From Kitasatospora cathayae (GTDB taxonomy: Bacteria > Actinomycetota > Actinomycetes > Streptomycetales > Streptomycetaceae): a stretch of 64,000 bases of DNA. This document shows positions 47,109 to 55,086 of the stretch, in pieces. Positions within the stretch are counted from its first letter, which is position 1. The number at the start of each line of letters is the position of its first letter. The position numbers and the translations under genes are program-made. The notes beneath the pieces are model-generated. The model worked only from the letters and a program-made list of their open reading frames with translations. It made no database searches and was not told where the DNA came from. The DNA is taken from contig NZ_CP115451.1 in assembly GCF_027627435.1 (NCBI RefSeq), forward strand, positions 1 to 64,000, written 5' to 3'.

Positions 47109-47240
47109 ATGGCCAACGAGAAGGACCCGAAGCAGCAGTCCCGTGTGCGCATCAACCTCACCGGTAAGGCCGGCGGCAAGGACGTGAGGCCGGCCTCCCG
47201 GGTCCGCATCAACCTCACCGGCAAGGCCGACAAGAAGTAG
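47109..47240 (+). CDS. Micro-protein with two SRVRINLTGKA repeats
   Basis: 43 residues from ATG 47109 with AAAGGGG 5-6 bases upstream. SRVRINLTGKAGGKDVRPA is followed by a second SRVRINLTGKADKK, so the protein is little more than a tandem repeat of a basic beta-strand-like unit. The gene is flanked by identical 77-bp repeats, which suggests a duplicated cassette that can be deleted by recombination. Function unknown. Confidence 0.65.
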   Translation: MANEKDPKQQSRVRINLTGKAGGKDVRPASRVRINLTGKADKK

Positions 47241-47252
47241 CCCGCCGGTTGT

Positions 47253-47329
47253 TGTCGTTCGCCGCCGCGCCCCGCCCCCACCAGCACGGGAGCGGGGCGC
47301 GGCGGTGTTCGACGGTGCCCGACGCACCG
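47253..47329 (+). repeat. 77-bp intergenic direct repeat, copy 2
   Basis: Exact copy of 47011-47087, with the same stem-loop at 47263-47304. It precedes the gene at 47353. Confidence 0.95.
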
Positions 47330-47352
47330 ACCCGATCACGAGGAGGACCTCC

Positions 47353-47859
47353 GTGTTCCGTCTGATCCGCACCAGCACCTGGACGACGTTCCAGCGCCGT
47401 CTGCTCGACCTCGAGTGCGAGCTGGCGGAGGCCGTCACCATCCTCGCCGTCCAGGCCGCTGGCTGGACGCCGCCCGAGCCGCCGGTCGACGGCGACCTGC
47501 CCGCGGTCCTGCGTCACGTCGACGCCGGTGCGCGCGAGGAGGCCGTCTGCCGGGCCGCCGACTTCGCCGAGCGGAGCTTCGACCCGGACAACGTGCTCGG
47601 CCTGGCCATGACCGAGCGCTGGACCGGCTACCCCGATGGCAGCGCCGTCCACCACCTCGGCGCCGACCGATGGCTGCACTACCACCCCGGCCGCACCAAG
47701 CTCCGCACCGGCCGGGCCCACTACTTCCCGGAGTGCGAGCGGATCTGCCTGATCGGCAGCCGCAGCGCCCGGGACGTGGAGCCGGTGGCCAGCCTGCCCG
47801 CCCTGTTGGAGCTGCTCGGCGGCACCTACATCAACTATCGCGCTGGCCAGCCGGCCTGA
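47353..47859 (+). CDS. Hypothetical protein
   Basis: 168 residues from GTG 47353 with AGGAGGACCTCC in front, a near-ideal site. It begins FRLIRTSTWTTFQRRLLDLE (membrane-peripheral helix), then an alpha/beta part with HHLGADRWLHYHPGRTKLRT and AHYFPECERICLIGSRSARD. Aromatic and His residues are frequent but no catalytic motif is recognised. Common position in actinomycete transfer clusters; role unknown. Confidence 0.7.
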   Translation: MFRLIRTSTWTTFQRRLLDLECELAEAVTILAVQAAGWTPPEPPVDGDLPAVLRHVDAGAREEAVCRAADFAERSFDPDNVLGLAMTERWTGYPDGSAVHHLGADRWLHYHPGRTKLRTGRAHYFPECERICLIGSRSARDVEPVASLPALLELLGGTYINYRAGQPA

Positions 47860-47885
47860 CCAGCGGGACTGGAGAGGAGACCCCA

Positions 47886-48140
47886 ATGTTCGAGCGCTTG
47901 CGCCGCGTCATCTCCGACACCCTCACCGAGCTCCGGGGCCACCGGGAGCTCACCCGCGACATCAAGGCCCAGATCGCCGGCGGCGACCAGGAGGCCGCCG
48001 AGACCTTCCGCACCGGCACGCTGCGCGCCGCCCTCACCTGGCGCGGCTGCTGCGCCCGGGGCGAGGAGGTCGCCCGCTACGTCCGGCTGGTGATGGACGC
48101 CGACGGCACCGCCGACCGCGTCGCCTGGCTCCACCGCTGA
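47886..48140 (+). CDS. Small hypothetical protein
   Basis: 84 residues from ATG 47886 (GGAGAGGAG upstream). All-helical: FERLRRVISDTLTELRGHRE, DIKAQIAGGDQEAAETFRTG, CCARGEEVARYVRLVMDADG. No motif. Probably co-transcribed with the coiled-coil gene that starts 40 bases later. Confidence 0.65.
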   Translation: MFERLRRVISDTLTELRGHRELTRDIKAQIAGGDQEAAETFRTGTLRAALTWRGCCARGEEVARYVRLVMDADGTADRVAWLHR

Positions 48141-48180
48141 CCCGCGTTCCCCGCGCCCGTATATAGAGGAGGAGCCCGCC

Positions 48181-50259
48181 GTGGCTGCCCGCACCCGCAC
48201 CCCCGCCCGCCGCACCAGCGCGGCCAAGCCCGCCGCCCCGACGACGAAGACCGCCCCGGCCGACACCGCCGTGCCCGCCCCCCGCGACCCGGCCGCCGAA
48301 CTGGCCGCCGCTGACGCGCTGCTGGACGCGGCCCGCACCGAGGCCGAGCAGCTGCGTACCGCCGCGCAGGCCGACGCCGACCAGCTGCTCGCGCAGGCTC
48401 GCGAGCAGGTCGCCCAGGCCGAGGCGCGGGCGGAGCAGATCCGGGCCGAGGCCGACGCCGTGCTGGCCGGCGCCGAGCAGCAGGCGACGGCGGCGACCGC
48501 CGACCTGGAGCACCAGCTGGCCGGCGCCCGCGAGGAACTCGCCGACGCCATCCGGCGGCGCACCGCCGCCGAGCAGGCGGTCGCCCGCCTGACGGCGCTG
48601 ACCGAGCAGCAGGTCCAGGCCGCCGAGGACACGGTGGCCCGGGCCCGCACGATCGCCGACGGCGAGCTGACCGCCGCCGAGCAGACGGTGGCCCGGCGCC
48701 GCCAGGCCGCCGAGAAGCTGCAGTCCGAGGCCGAGGCCGAGTACGACCGGATTGTGGCCGCCGGCCGCGACCGGGCGCAGCAGATCGTCGCCGAGGCCGA
48801 GCAGGTCAAGGCGCAGGCTGAGCAGGAGGCGCGGGCCACGGCGGAGCACGCCGAGCACCTGGTCGCCGAGGCCAAGCAGCGCGCCGAGCACTTGGTCGCC
48901 GTGGCCGAGGCCGACGCGAAGGAGCGGCGGGAGACCGCGGCCCGGATGCGCGAGGAGGCCGAGACCGAGGCCGCCGAGCTGCGCGAGCAGGCCCGCAGCG
49001 AGGTCGACGAGGCGAAGGAGGCGGCCGCCCGGCTGCTCGACGACGCCCGCGGCCGCGTCGCGGACCTGACCGCCGAGGCCGAGACCGAGGCGGAGCAGCG
49101 CCGCGCGGAGGCGGACCAGGTCCTGGACGCTGCCCGCGCGCAGGCCGAGGAGGACGTCGCCGAGGTGATGGCCCGGGCGCAGGCCCAGGCGTCCGGCGTG
49201 GTCGCGAAGGCCGAGACGGAGGCCAAGGAGCACCGGGCGCAGGCCAAGACGGAGGCCGACGCGGCGGTGGCCCGGGCCGAGCAGCGGGTGCGCGAGGTGC
49301 TGGCCGAGGGCGCTCGTCAGCACGCCGAGGCGCAGGCCCGGGTGGACGCCTGCCGGGCGGAGGCCGCGAAGGCCGAGGAGCTGATCGAGCGCCAGCGGGT
49401 GCGGGAGGACCGCACCGACACGTGGGGACCGAAGATCGCCCTGTGGGCGACGATCACCCTCACCGCGTCCGGCGAGTTCGAGCTGGCGCAGCTGGCCGGC
49501 TGGCCGTGGTGGGTGGCGTGGGCGCTGCCGCTCGGCATCGATGTCTACGTCGTCCAGGCGTTCCGCCGGCACCGGGACGTGCCCGGCGCGCTGATCCTGA
49601 TGGTGCTGGCCAACGCGACCTACCACCTGGCCAACGCCGGGCTGATCGGCGTGGTGAAGGCCGGCCCGGACAAGGGTCACGCTCTGTGGTGGCTGATCGT
49701 GGGCGTCGCCGCCATCGCCCCGTGGGTGATGTGGCGCCTCCACAAGATCACCGACAAGGGGAAGCACGGCGAGAACGGCGGCGGTGAAACCGCCCCGGCC
49801 GCCGGGGTCCGTGAGAGCGCGGAAGTCGCCGGGGCCGCTCTCACCGAGCCGGGCGCAGCGGTTTCACCGCTCTCACCGGTCGACCCGTTCGACCCGCGAG
49901 AGCCCGGCATCTCCGAAACCGACCCGGCTGAAAGCTGGAACGGTGAGAACGGCCGTCCGATGAGGCTCGTTGAAAGCGGCCCGACCGCCGCTGAAAACGC
50001 CAGGTCGGACCGTGAAAGCGGCCGTGAAAACGGACGCGGCGCAGCGCTGGTCAAGCGCGGCGGTGAAAGCGGAAAGCGCCCCTCCGCCAGCGAGGCGGAG
50101 ATCGAGGCTCAGGTCACCTCGCTGGTGACTCTCATGATCCGCCGTCAGGGCGCGGACACGGTTTCACTCGACGAGGCGATCAAGCTCACCGGCAAGAGCC
50201 AGGCCACCGCCTGGCGCCGCCTTGAAACCGCCCGCGAGCGCTACGCGCAGACCGGCTGA
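48181..50259 (+). CDS. SpdB-like membrane protein with long coiled coil and C-terminal HTH
   Basis: 692 residues from GTG 48181 (AGGAGGAG 7 bases upstream). Residues about 40-405 are an uninterrupted Glu/Ala/Arg coiled coil built of repeats such as AEAEQVKAQAEQEARATAEH. About 418-520 contain three or four membrane helices with the DUF2637/SpdB pattern (LTASGEFELAQLAGWPWWVA, PLGIDVYVVQAFRRH, WWLIVGVAAIAPWVMW). The tail is low complexity, then a helix-turn-helix (DEAIKLTGKSQATAWRRLE, about 660-685). Spd proteins spread plasmids within mycelium; the coil may span the cytoplasm to the transferred DNA. The combination is unusual. Confidence 0.8.
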   Translation: MAARTRTPARRTSAAKPAAPTTKTAPADTAVPAPRDPAAELAAADALLDAARTEAEQLRTAAQADADQLLAQAREQVAQAEARAEQIRAEADAVLAGAEQQATAATADLEHQLAGAREELADAIRRRTAAEQAVARLTALTEQQVQAAEDTVARARTIADGELTAAEQTVARRRQAAEKLQSEAEAEYDRIVAAGRDRAQQIVAEAEQVKAQAEQEARATAEHAEHLVAEAKQRAEHLVAVAEADAKERRETAARMREEAETEAAELREQARSEVDEAKEAAARLLDDARGRVADLTAEAETEAEQRRAEADQVLDAARAQAEEDVAEVMARAQAQASGVVAKAETEAKEHRAQAKTEADAAVARAEQRVREVLAEGARQHAEAQARVDACRAEAAKAEELIERQRVREDRTDTWGPKIALWATITLTASGEFELAQLAGWPWWVAWALPLGIDVYVVQAFRRHRDVPGALILMVLANATYHLANAGLIGVVKAGPDKGHALWWLIVGVAAIAPWVMWRLHKITDKGKHGENGGGETAPAAGVRESAEVAGAALTEPGAAVSPLSPVDPFDPREPGISETDPAESWNGENGRPMRLVESGPTAAENARSDRESGRENGRGAALVKRGGESGKRPSASEAEIEAQVTSLVTLMIRRQGADTVSLDEAIKLTGKSQATAWRRLETARERYAQTG

Positions 50260-50489
50260 GAACCGGACCGCTTCCACCGCTGCCAGCAGCGCGGCGAACG
50301 GGTCGCGGCCCAGCGCAGCCAGTCACGGAGAGCAACACCACGTCGGTCTCTCCGGTGGCCACCAGGGCGCGGGATTCGCCCTGGTGACCGCCGAAGGTGC
50401 CGAGGCACCGAGCACCACCCTATGACCCGTGCATCCGGCCGGAGCCCGGGTCGACACCTTCCCCCTCAGCGTGTGAAAGGACGGCCACC
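50260..50489. other. Spacer with stem-loop
   Basis: CACCAGGGCG (50360-50369) pairs with CGCCCTGGTG (50377-50386). No gene is supported; the spacer should hold the terminator of the coiled-coil gene and a promoter for the next operon (GTGTGAAAGGACGG in front of 50490 is the ribosome binding site). Confidence 0.55.
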
Positions 50490-51026
50490 GTGGCCTACGA
50501 CGACGACACCAACGACTTCGGATGGAAGTCCGACCAGCTGCTCGCCCCCGGCGGGATGGCCATGTACACCGACCAGATCCGGGCCATCTTCCGCGACCAC
50601 CGGGACGACTTCCGCGCCTTGGCCAACGACCTCCAGGGCGACCTCAAGCACAACCCGCCCGCCGGCGACAACAAGCTCCAGGCCGGCTACCACGCCTGGA
50701 AGACCGCCCGGCTGCTCCACCAGATGGAGGGCCACGCGCAGGCGATCATCACCCTGGCCGCGAAGCTGCGCGCCACCTACCAGGACATCTACGTCGAGCT
50801 GCCTAAGCGGCGTGAGGCGAAGGCCGAGGCCAAGGCGCTGGAGAAGTCCGGCCGGGGCGCGCAGGTGGCCCGTACCGCGGGCAACGTCAACGACCTGGTC
50901 CGCCAGATGGCGGCCCACGCCACCGGGCAGGGCGGCGAGCAGGCCGGGCAGCCGGCGGCGGGTGTGCCCGCGCAGCCCGCCTACCCGCCGGTCTTCGACA
51001 TGTTCAAGACGGGCACCGGCCAGTGA
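50490..51026 (+). CDS. Hypothetical transfer-cluster protein
   Basis: 178 residues from GTG 50490 with AAAGGA upstream. Helical: FGWKSDQLLAPGGMAMYTDQ, FRALANDLQGDLKHNPPAGD, WKTARLLHQMEGHAQAIITL, LAAKLRATYQDIYVELPKRR. The tail is Gly/Pro-rich (YPPVFDMFKTG). Its length and composition recall the small cytoplasmic Tra/Spd partner proteins of Streptomyces. The stop overlaps the next start (GTGA). Confidence 0.7.
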   Translation: MAYDDDTNDFGWKSDQLLAPGGMAMYTDQIRAIFRDHRDDFRALANDLQGDLKHNPPAGDNKLQAGYHAWKTARLLHQMEGHAQAIITLAAKLRATYQDIYVELPKRREAKAEAKALEKSGRGAQVARTAGNVNDLVRQMAAHATGQGGEQAGQPAAGVPAQPAYPPVFDMFKTGTGQ

Positions 51027-51259
51027 GCGGCACGGCGCTCGACAAGGCGGCGCGCCAGGCGGTGGAGCGCCGCCTGGCGAACCTGACGAAGTTCTACAAG
51101 GACCGCCAGGACGCCGCGAAGAGCGACCAGGAGCTCGCCGCAGTGGTGCTCGACCGGGCCCGCGCGATCGCGAAATTCGCCGAGAAGAACGGCGATCCGA
51201 CCAAGTGGTACGCGCTCGCCCAGTACCTCGACGCCTGGTGCAACCAGCACGGAGGGTGA
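51023..51259 (+). CDS. Small basic helical protein
   Basis: 78 residues from GTG 51023, coupled to the gene before. ALDKAARQAVERRLANLTKF, AAVVLDRARAIAKFAEKNGD and LAQYLDAWCNQHGG are amphipathic helices. No family recognised. It is followed by a strongly alternating CG tract before the next operon. Confidence 0.65.
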   Translation: MSGTALDKAARQAVERRLANLTKFYKDRQDAAKSDQELAAVVLDRARAIAKFAEKNGDPTKWYALAQYLDAWCNQHGG

Positions 51260-51392
51260 CCGGGGCGGGCCCCGAAATCATCATCATCACCGGCTCCGCG
51301 AGCTCATCACGGGGCCCCAAGGCCCGCGCGCGACGCGCGCGCGCGAGGTTCCCAGACCAGTGACTGACTGTCAACATCGAGAGGAGGGCGAG

Positions 51393-53603
51393 TTGAGCGA
51401 CTCCGACGACGGAAACGTGGTCACCCTGCACCCCCGGATCGGTCTGCGCCCGCCCATCGGGCCGACCCCGAACACCCCCGCGCCGGCACCTCCCCCGGCG
51501 CTCGCGGCACCCGCTGCCCCGGCCGCGCCGCCCTCCTTCCCCCAGGTCCGCCACCGCCGTGCGGCGGCCCCGGCCGTCCTTCCGGCGACCCTGCCGGAGA
51601 GCACCGCCGGGGGCGGGGAGACGGCCGTCGCCACCCCCTCCGCCTCCCCCGCGCCGGGCGGGGGAGGCGGCCCGGCCCCGGTCCGCGACACGGTCGCACT
51701 GTCGATGGTCACCTTCGCCGCCATCGCCCTCGCGGCGGCCCGCGGCACGGCCGGCGTCGCGTCCTGGATCAAGGCCCGAGCCGGCCAGGTGAAGGAGGCG
51801 GTGGCGGAGAAGGCGAAGGACGCCAAGGCCGCCAAGTCCTCCACCACGGCGGGCGGCGGCCGGGTCCAGTCCGGCCCGGAGTGGGGCCAGCAGGCCCGCC
51901 AGCGCCAAGGCACCGCCGGAGGTTCCGGCGGTGGTGGCCGTTCCGGCGGCAGCGGCGGCCAGGCCGGCCGCGGCTCCGCCCAGGTACCCGCCACGTTCCG
52001 CTCCAGCCAGACCGGCCCCGGCAAGGGCGGCGACCGGCTCGGCGCGCAGCAGCGCGGCCCGGGCGGCAAGACGGGAGGCGGCCCGGACCGGCCGAGGCCG
52101 GACGCCAGCCTGGCGACACGGGCCGGCCGCTCGCCCGGCCGGGGCCGCGGCCTGGCGGACCGCCAGCGCGACGAGACCGGTGCCACGCCGGACCGGTCGA
52201 AGCGCAAGAAGGACAAGGACGGCAGGAACACCGACGGCAAGTCCGGCGCCAACGGGAAGGACAGCACCGGCTCGGGCGGGTCGTCCGGTTCCAAGAAGGG
52301 CGCCGGCTCCGGCGGCTCGGCGGCGGGCGGCTCCACCGCTGGGTCGAAGAAGAGCTCCGGCGGCTCGTCCAGCACCGGCTCGGGCGGGTCGTCCGGTTCC
52401 AAGAAGGGCGGGGGCTCGGGCGGTTCCACCAGCGGCAGCAAGAAGCGCGGCACCGGCAGCGGGTCGGGCTCGGAGCCGGGGCGGCGCACCACGCTGGGCG
52501 AGGCGATCAGCGAAGAGGCCGAGCGGCGCCTCGACAAGCGCCGCAAGAACCACACGCCGGTCTGGCGCGCGCCGAAGAAGCGCAAGCCCAAGTCCAAGAA
52601 GAAGAAGGAGGAGAAGAAGCCGACGGCGGCCACCGGGTCCGGCACGCCGAAGATGACGACGGCCAGCTCCACCAAGGCCGGGGTGAAGCCGCCGACCAAG
52701 GGCAAGGCGCCCGGCGCCTCGACGACCAAGGCGACCACCGCGAAGGCGAAGAAGACCAAGACCGCCAGGTCGGGCAAAGGCCCGGGGGTGTACGTGAAGC
52801 GGGCAGCGGCGAAGGCCAAGGCCGCCTGGGCCAAGCGGCCGAAGCGCGGGGCCAAGGGCCCGGCCTCCGGTCCGGCCGCAGGCGGCCCGTCCGCGACGGG
52901 AACCGCGTCCGCGAAGGCCGGGACGCGGGCCCGCTGGGAGCGCACCAACGCCCGCACCTCCGCCACCGGCTCCACGGCGGGCGCCAGGTCGTCGGGCACG
53001 TGGACCGGGACGGGGCCCTCGGCCCACCGGGGCCGGGCGACCCGGCCGCCCGGGATGGTCCACGAGACCACGATCACCCTGGAGCGCATCCCCAAGCAGC
53101 CCCCGCCGCCCGACCCGCCCGCCGCCCTCCCCGCCTCCACCGGGTCCGCCCCGGTGACCGGCGGGGGCGGCCCGACCACCGCCGTGAGGAACCACATGAC
53201 CGCATCCGTCGAGGTTTACGCGCCGTCGGCCGACTCCGAACTGAACATCTACGACCTGGTGGAGGCCGACGAGGCCGCCGCCGAGGAGATCCTCGACCGC
53301 GTCGACGAGGCGAAGGAAGCCGCGTCGGCGTGCGAGGACCTGGAGCACCACCTGGAGAACCTCAAGGCCCAGGTGATGCAGTTGAAGATCCCCGGCCGCC
53401 TGCTCGGCTACTGCAACCGGCTGCTGGAGAAGGCCGGCCGGGTCAAGAGCGAGGCCGAGGCCCTGGCCGCCGCCCTGCCGGCCGCGTCCGAGGCCATCAA
53501 GACCGCCGCCGACAACGCGGCTGCCAAGCACCGGCGGCCCGCCGACGTCACCCGTGACCACGGCTACGCCGCTCCGGCCGAGACCGACTACCACAAGGAG
53601 TAG
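51393..53603 (+). CDS. Large low-complexity Lys/Ser/Gly-rich membrane-associated protein
   Basis: 736 residues from TTG 51393, chosen because GAGGAGGG lies 6 bases before; GTG 51360 has no such site. A Pro/Ala-rich start, one hydrophobic helix near 100-120 (VALSMVTFAAIALAAARGTA), then about 400 residues of basic low complexity (GSGGSSGSKKGAGSGGS, KKRKPKSKKKKEEKKP). A C-terminal acidic coiled coil follows (about 640-715; EAAAEEILDRVDEAKEAASA, LEHHLENLKAQVMQLKIPGR). The basic stretch should bind DNA or polyphosphate. It may tether plasmid DNA to the membrane during transfer. Family not recognised. Confidence 0.7.
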   Translation: MSDSDDGNVVTLHPRIGLRPPIGPTPNTPAPAPPPALAAPAAPAAPPSFPQVRHRRAAAPAVLPATLPESTAGGGETAVATPSASPAPGGGGGPAPVRDTVALSMVTFAAIALAAARGTAGVASWIKARAGQVKEAVAEKAKDAKAAKSSTTAGGGRVQSGPEWGQQARQRQGTAGGSGGGGRSGGSGGQAGRGSAQVPATFRSSQTGPGKGGDRLGAQQRGPGGKTGGGPDRPRPDASLATRAGRSPGRGRGLADRQRDETGATPDRSKRKKDKDGRNTDGKSGANGKDSTGSGGSSGSKKGAGSGGSAAGGSTAGSKKSSGGSSSTGSGGSSGSKKGGGSGGSTSGSKKRGTGSGSGSEPGRRTTLGEAISEEAERRLDKRRKNHTPVWRAPKKRKPKSKKKKEEKKPTAATGSGTPKMTTASSTKAGVKPPTKGKAPGASTTKATTAKAKKTKTARSGKGPGVYVKRAAAKAKAAWAKRPKRGAKGPASGPAAGGPSATGTASAKAGTRARWERTNARTSATGSTAGARSSGTWTGTGPSAHRGRATRPPGMVHETTITLERIPKQPPPPDPPAALPASTGSAPVTGGGGPTTAVRNHMTASVEVYAPSADSELNIYDLVEADEAAAEEILDRVDEAKEAASACEDLEHHLENLKAQVMQLKIPGRLLGYCNRLLEKAGRVKSEAEALAAALPAASEAIKTAADNAAAKHRRPADVTRDHGYAAPAETDYHKE

Positions 53604-53608
53604 AGCGC

Positions 53609-54037
53609 GTGTCCGACCTGCTGCCCGCTACCCGCCAGGCCGTCGGCGCCGCCGTCGAGGTCGTCGCCGACGGCGTCCGCTACGGCATCCTGATCGCCCG
53701 CCTCGCCAAGGCGGGCCTGGCCCTGCGCCACATGGCCGCCCTGGCCAAGTCCACGTTCGAGTACGTCGGCGACTGCGCCGCGTCCGTCGACCAGCTCGCC
53801 GAGATGGCCTCCGGCATGGACGTCGACGCCGGCACCGTCGCCGAGCACCACGAGGCCGCGAACATCATGCGCGGCGCGCTCGCCAACGCCACCACCATGG
53901 CCCAGGAGTGCGAGGAGATGTCGTCGCTGTTCGACGAGGCCTCCGCCGCGCACCAGGCCGACTACGGCGCCGTCGCCGAGGCGTTCCAGAACATGCCCGT
54001 CGAACCGGCCAACCGCGAGTTCTACGCCAACCGCTGA
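53609..54037 (+). CDS. Small conjugal-transfer protein (TraB-type name in actinomycetes)
   Basis: 142 residues from GTG 53609, 5 bases after the previous stop. After a short start, EYVGDCAASVDQLAEMASGM, DVDAGTVAEHHEAANIMRGA and AHQADYGAVAEAFQNMPVEP match, as I recall, proteins that actinomycete plasmid annotations call conjugal transfer protein TraB (a different protein from the FtsK-like TraB ATPase). All-helical, acidic, no catalytic motif. It probably cooperates with the neighbouring basic protein. Confidence 0.65.
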   Translation: MSDLLPATRQAVGAAVEVVADGVRYGILIARLAKAGLALRHMAALAKSTFEYVGDCAASVDQLAEMASGMDVDAGTVAEHHEAANIMRGALANATTMAQECEEMSSLFDEASAAHQADYGAVAEAFQNMPVEPANREFYANR

Positions 54038-54058
54038 CCCGCCCTCACCGCCCCGCCC

Positions 54059-54094
54059 GCTGCCCGGCACCGCGTACCTGCGGTGCCGGGCAGC
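54059..54094. terminator. Stem-loop (14-bp perfect stem)
   Basis: GCTGCCCGGCACCG (54059-54072) and CGGTGCCGGGCAGC (54081-54094) pair perfectly around CGTACCTG, 21 bases after the stop at 54037. Confidence 0.85.
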
Positions 54095-54124
54095 GCCGCA
54101 CCCGCACCCGGAAGGACCGCCCCC

Positions 54125-54250
54125 GTGGCCCGCGACAGCCGCGACACCACCAAGCCGCAGACCCTGCCCGCCCGCCTGCTGGCCGCCCTCGTCGTCACCG
54201 CCGGCGCCGTGTGGCTGCTCGGCGAGCTCTACGCCCGCCTCACCCACTGA
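54125..54250 (+). CDS. Micro-protein with one membrane helix
   Basis: 41 residues from GTG 54125 (GGAAGGA upstream). A polar start (ARDSRDTTKPQ) then LLAALVVTAGAVWLLGELYA, a single transmembrane helix. Its stop lies 14 bases before the next start. Likely a small partner of the membrane protein that follows. Confidence 0.65.
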   Translation: MARDSRDTTKPQTLPARLLAALVVTAGAVWLLGELYARLTH

Positions 54251-54264
54251 GAGGAGAACCCGCC

Positions 54265-55086
54265 GTGCCGAAGCTCGACCGGGCCCGCCACCTCGCGGGC
54301 CGCGCCGCCACCGCGGCCGGGGCCGCAGCCCTGACCGCCAGCATCTTCACCCCGCACGTGCTGCCCGTCGCGACCCCGGTCGTCCTCGGCACCACCGCCT
54401 TGTCCGCCGCCGTCTCCATCCAGCCCTGGCGGCGCAGCACCCCCGGCGTCCTCAGCGCCCTGTACGCGACGCCGTCCGCGATCCTGCTCGGCGAGATGGT
54501 CGCCTTCCGGATCATCCCGGGCGTGCACTGGGGCGAGGGACTGGCCGTCGCCGTCTGGGCGGGCGTCACCTGGTGGCAGCGCCCCTCCCACCTGGCCCGC
54601 GAACTGGTCCGCCCCAGCGCCGCCGTCCCGGCCACCCCGGACTACCGGCCGCAAGACCTGGTGCCCACCACGCCGGCGGAGCACCTGGTGTGCTCCTGGG
54701 CGCAGTGGGCGCAGATGGACCGGTCCCCGGCAGCTGGCACCTTCCTCGAGCACGCGGCGGTCGAGGGCCGCACCGAATGGCGGGCGCAGATCGTCGCCGA
54801 AGGCGGCCGCCCGGTACCGGACATCCCGATCGCCGCGATCTCGGCGATCACCAACATCCCCGAGGAGTTCATCTCCATCAAGCCGGTGAAGGGCCACGGC
54901 GCCGGCCGCCGCCAGCTGGTCGTCACCGAGCGCACCGGCGCCGACGTCGCCCAGCAGGAGATGGACCCGTTCACCCGCTGGGAGAAGGAGATCGCCCCCG
55001 GCGCCATGCCCCACTCCCAGCTGATCGCCATCCGGCGAGGCAACACCAAGACCGGCGAGATGGAAGAGGTGCTGCGCCCCGAATGA
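54265..55086 (+). CDS. Membrane-anchored transfer protein preceding the Tra ATPase
   Basis: 273 residues from GTG 54265 (GAGGAG upstream). Two or three membrane helices in 15-110 (AGAAALTASIFTPHVLPVAT, GILSALYATPSAILLGEMVA-like, GEGLAVAVWAGVTWW), then a cytoplasmic domain (HLVCSWAQWAQMDRSPAAGT, DIPIAAISAITNIPEEFISI, GRRQLVVTERTGADVAQQEM). In FtsK-like transfer systems the membrane part is often a separate small subunit; here it overlaps the ATPase gene by ATGA, so together they may form the DNA pump. Confidence 0.75.
   Translation: MPKLDRARHLAGRAATAAGAAALTASIFTPHVLPVATPVVLGTTALSAAVSIQPWRRSTPGVLSALYATPSAILLGEMVAFRIIPGVHWGEGLAVAVWAGVTWWQRPSHLARELVRPSAAVPATPDYRPQDLVPTTPAEHLVCSWAQWAQMDRSPAAGTFLEHAAVEGRTEWRAQIVAEGGRPVPDIPIAAISAITNIPEEFISIKPVKGHGAGRRQLVVTERTGADVAQQEMDPFTRWEKEIAPGAMPHSQLIAIRRGNTKTGEMEEVLRPE

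Noticed and set aside
50466..53594. 1042-codon minus-strand frame across three transfer genes
   Set aside because: High-GC third-position effect; the plus-strand genes have correct starts, overlaps and ribosome binding sites, whereas this product is Gly/Leu/Arg low complexity.
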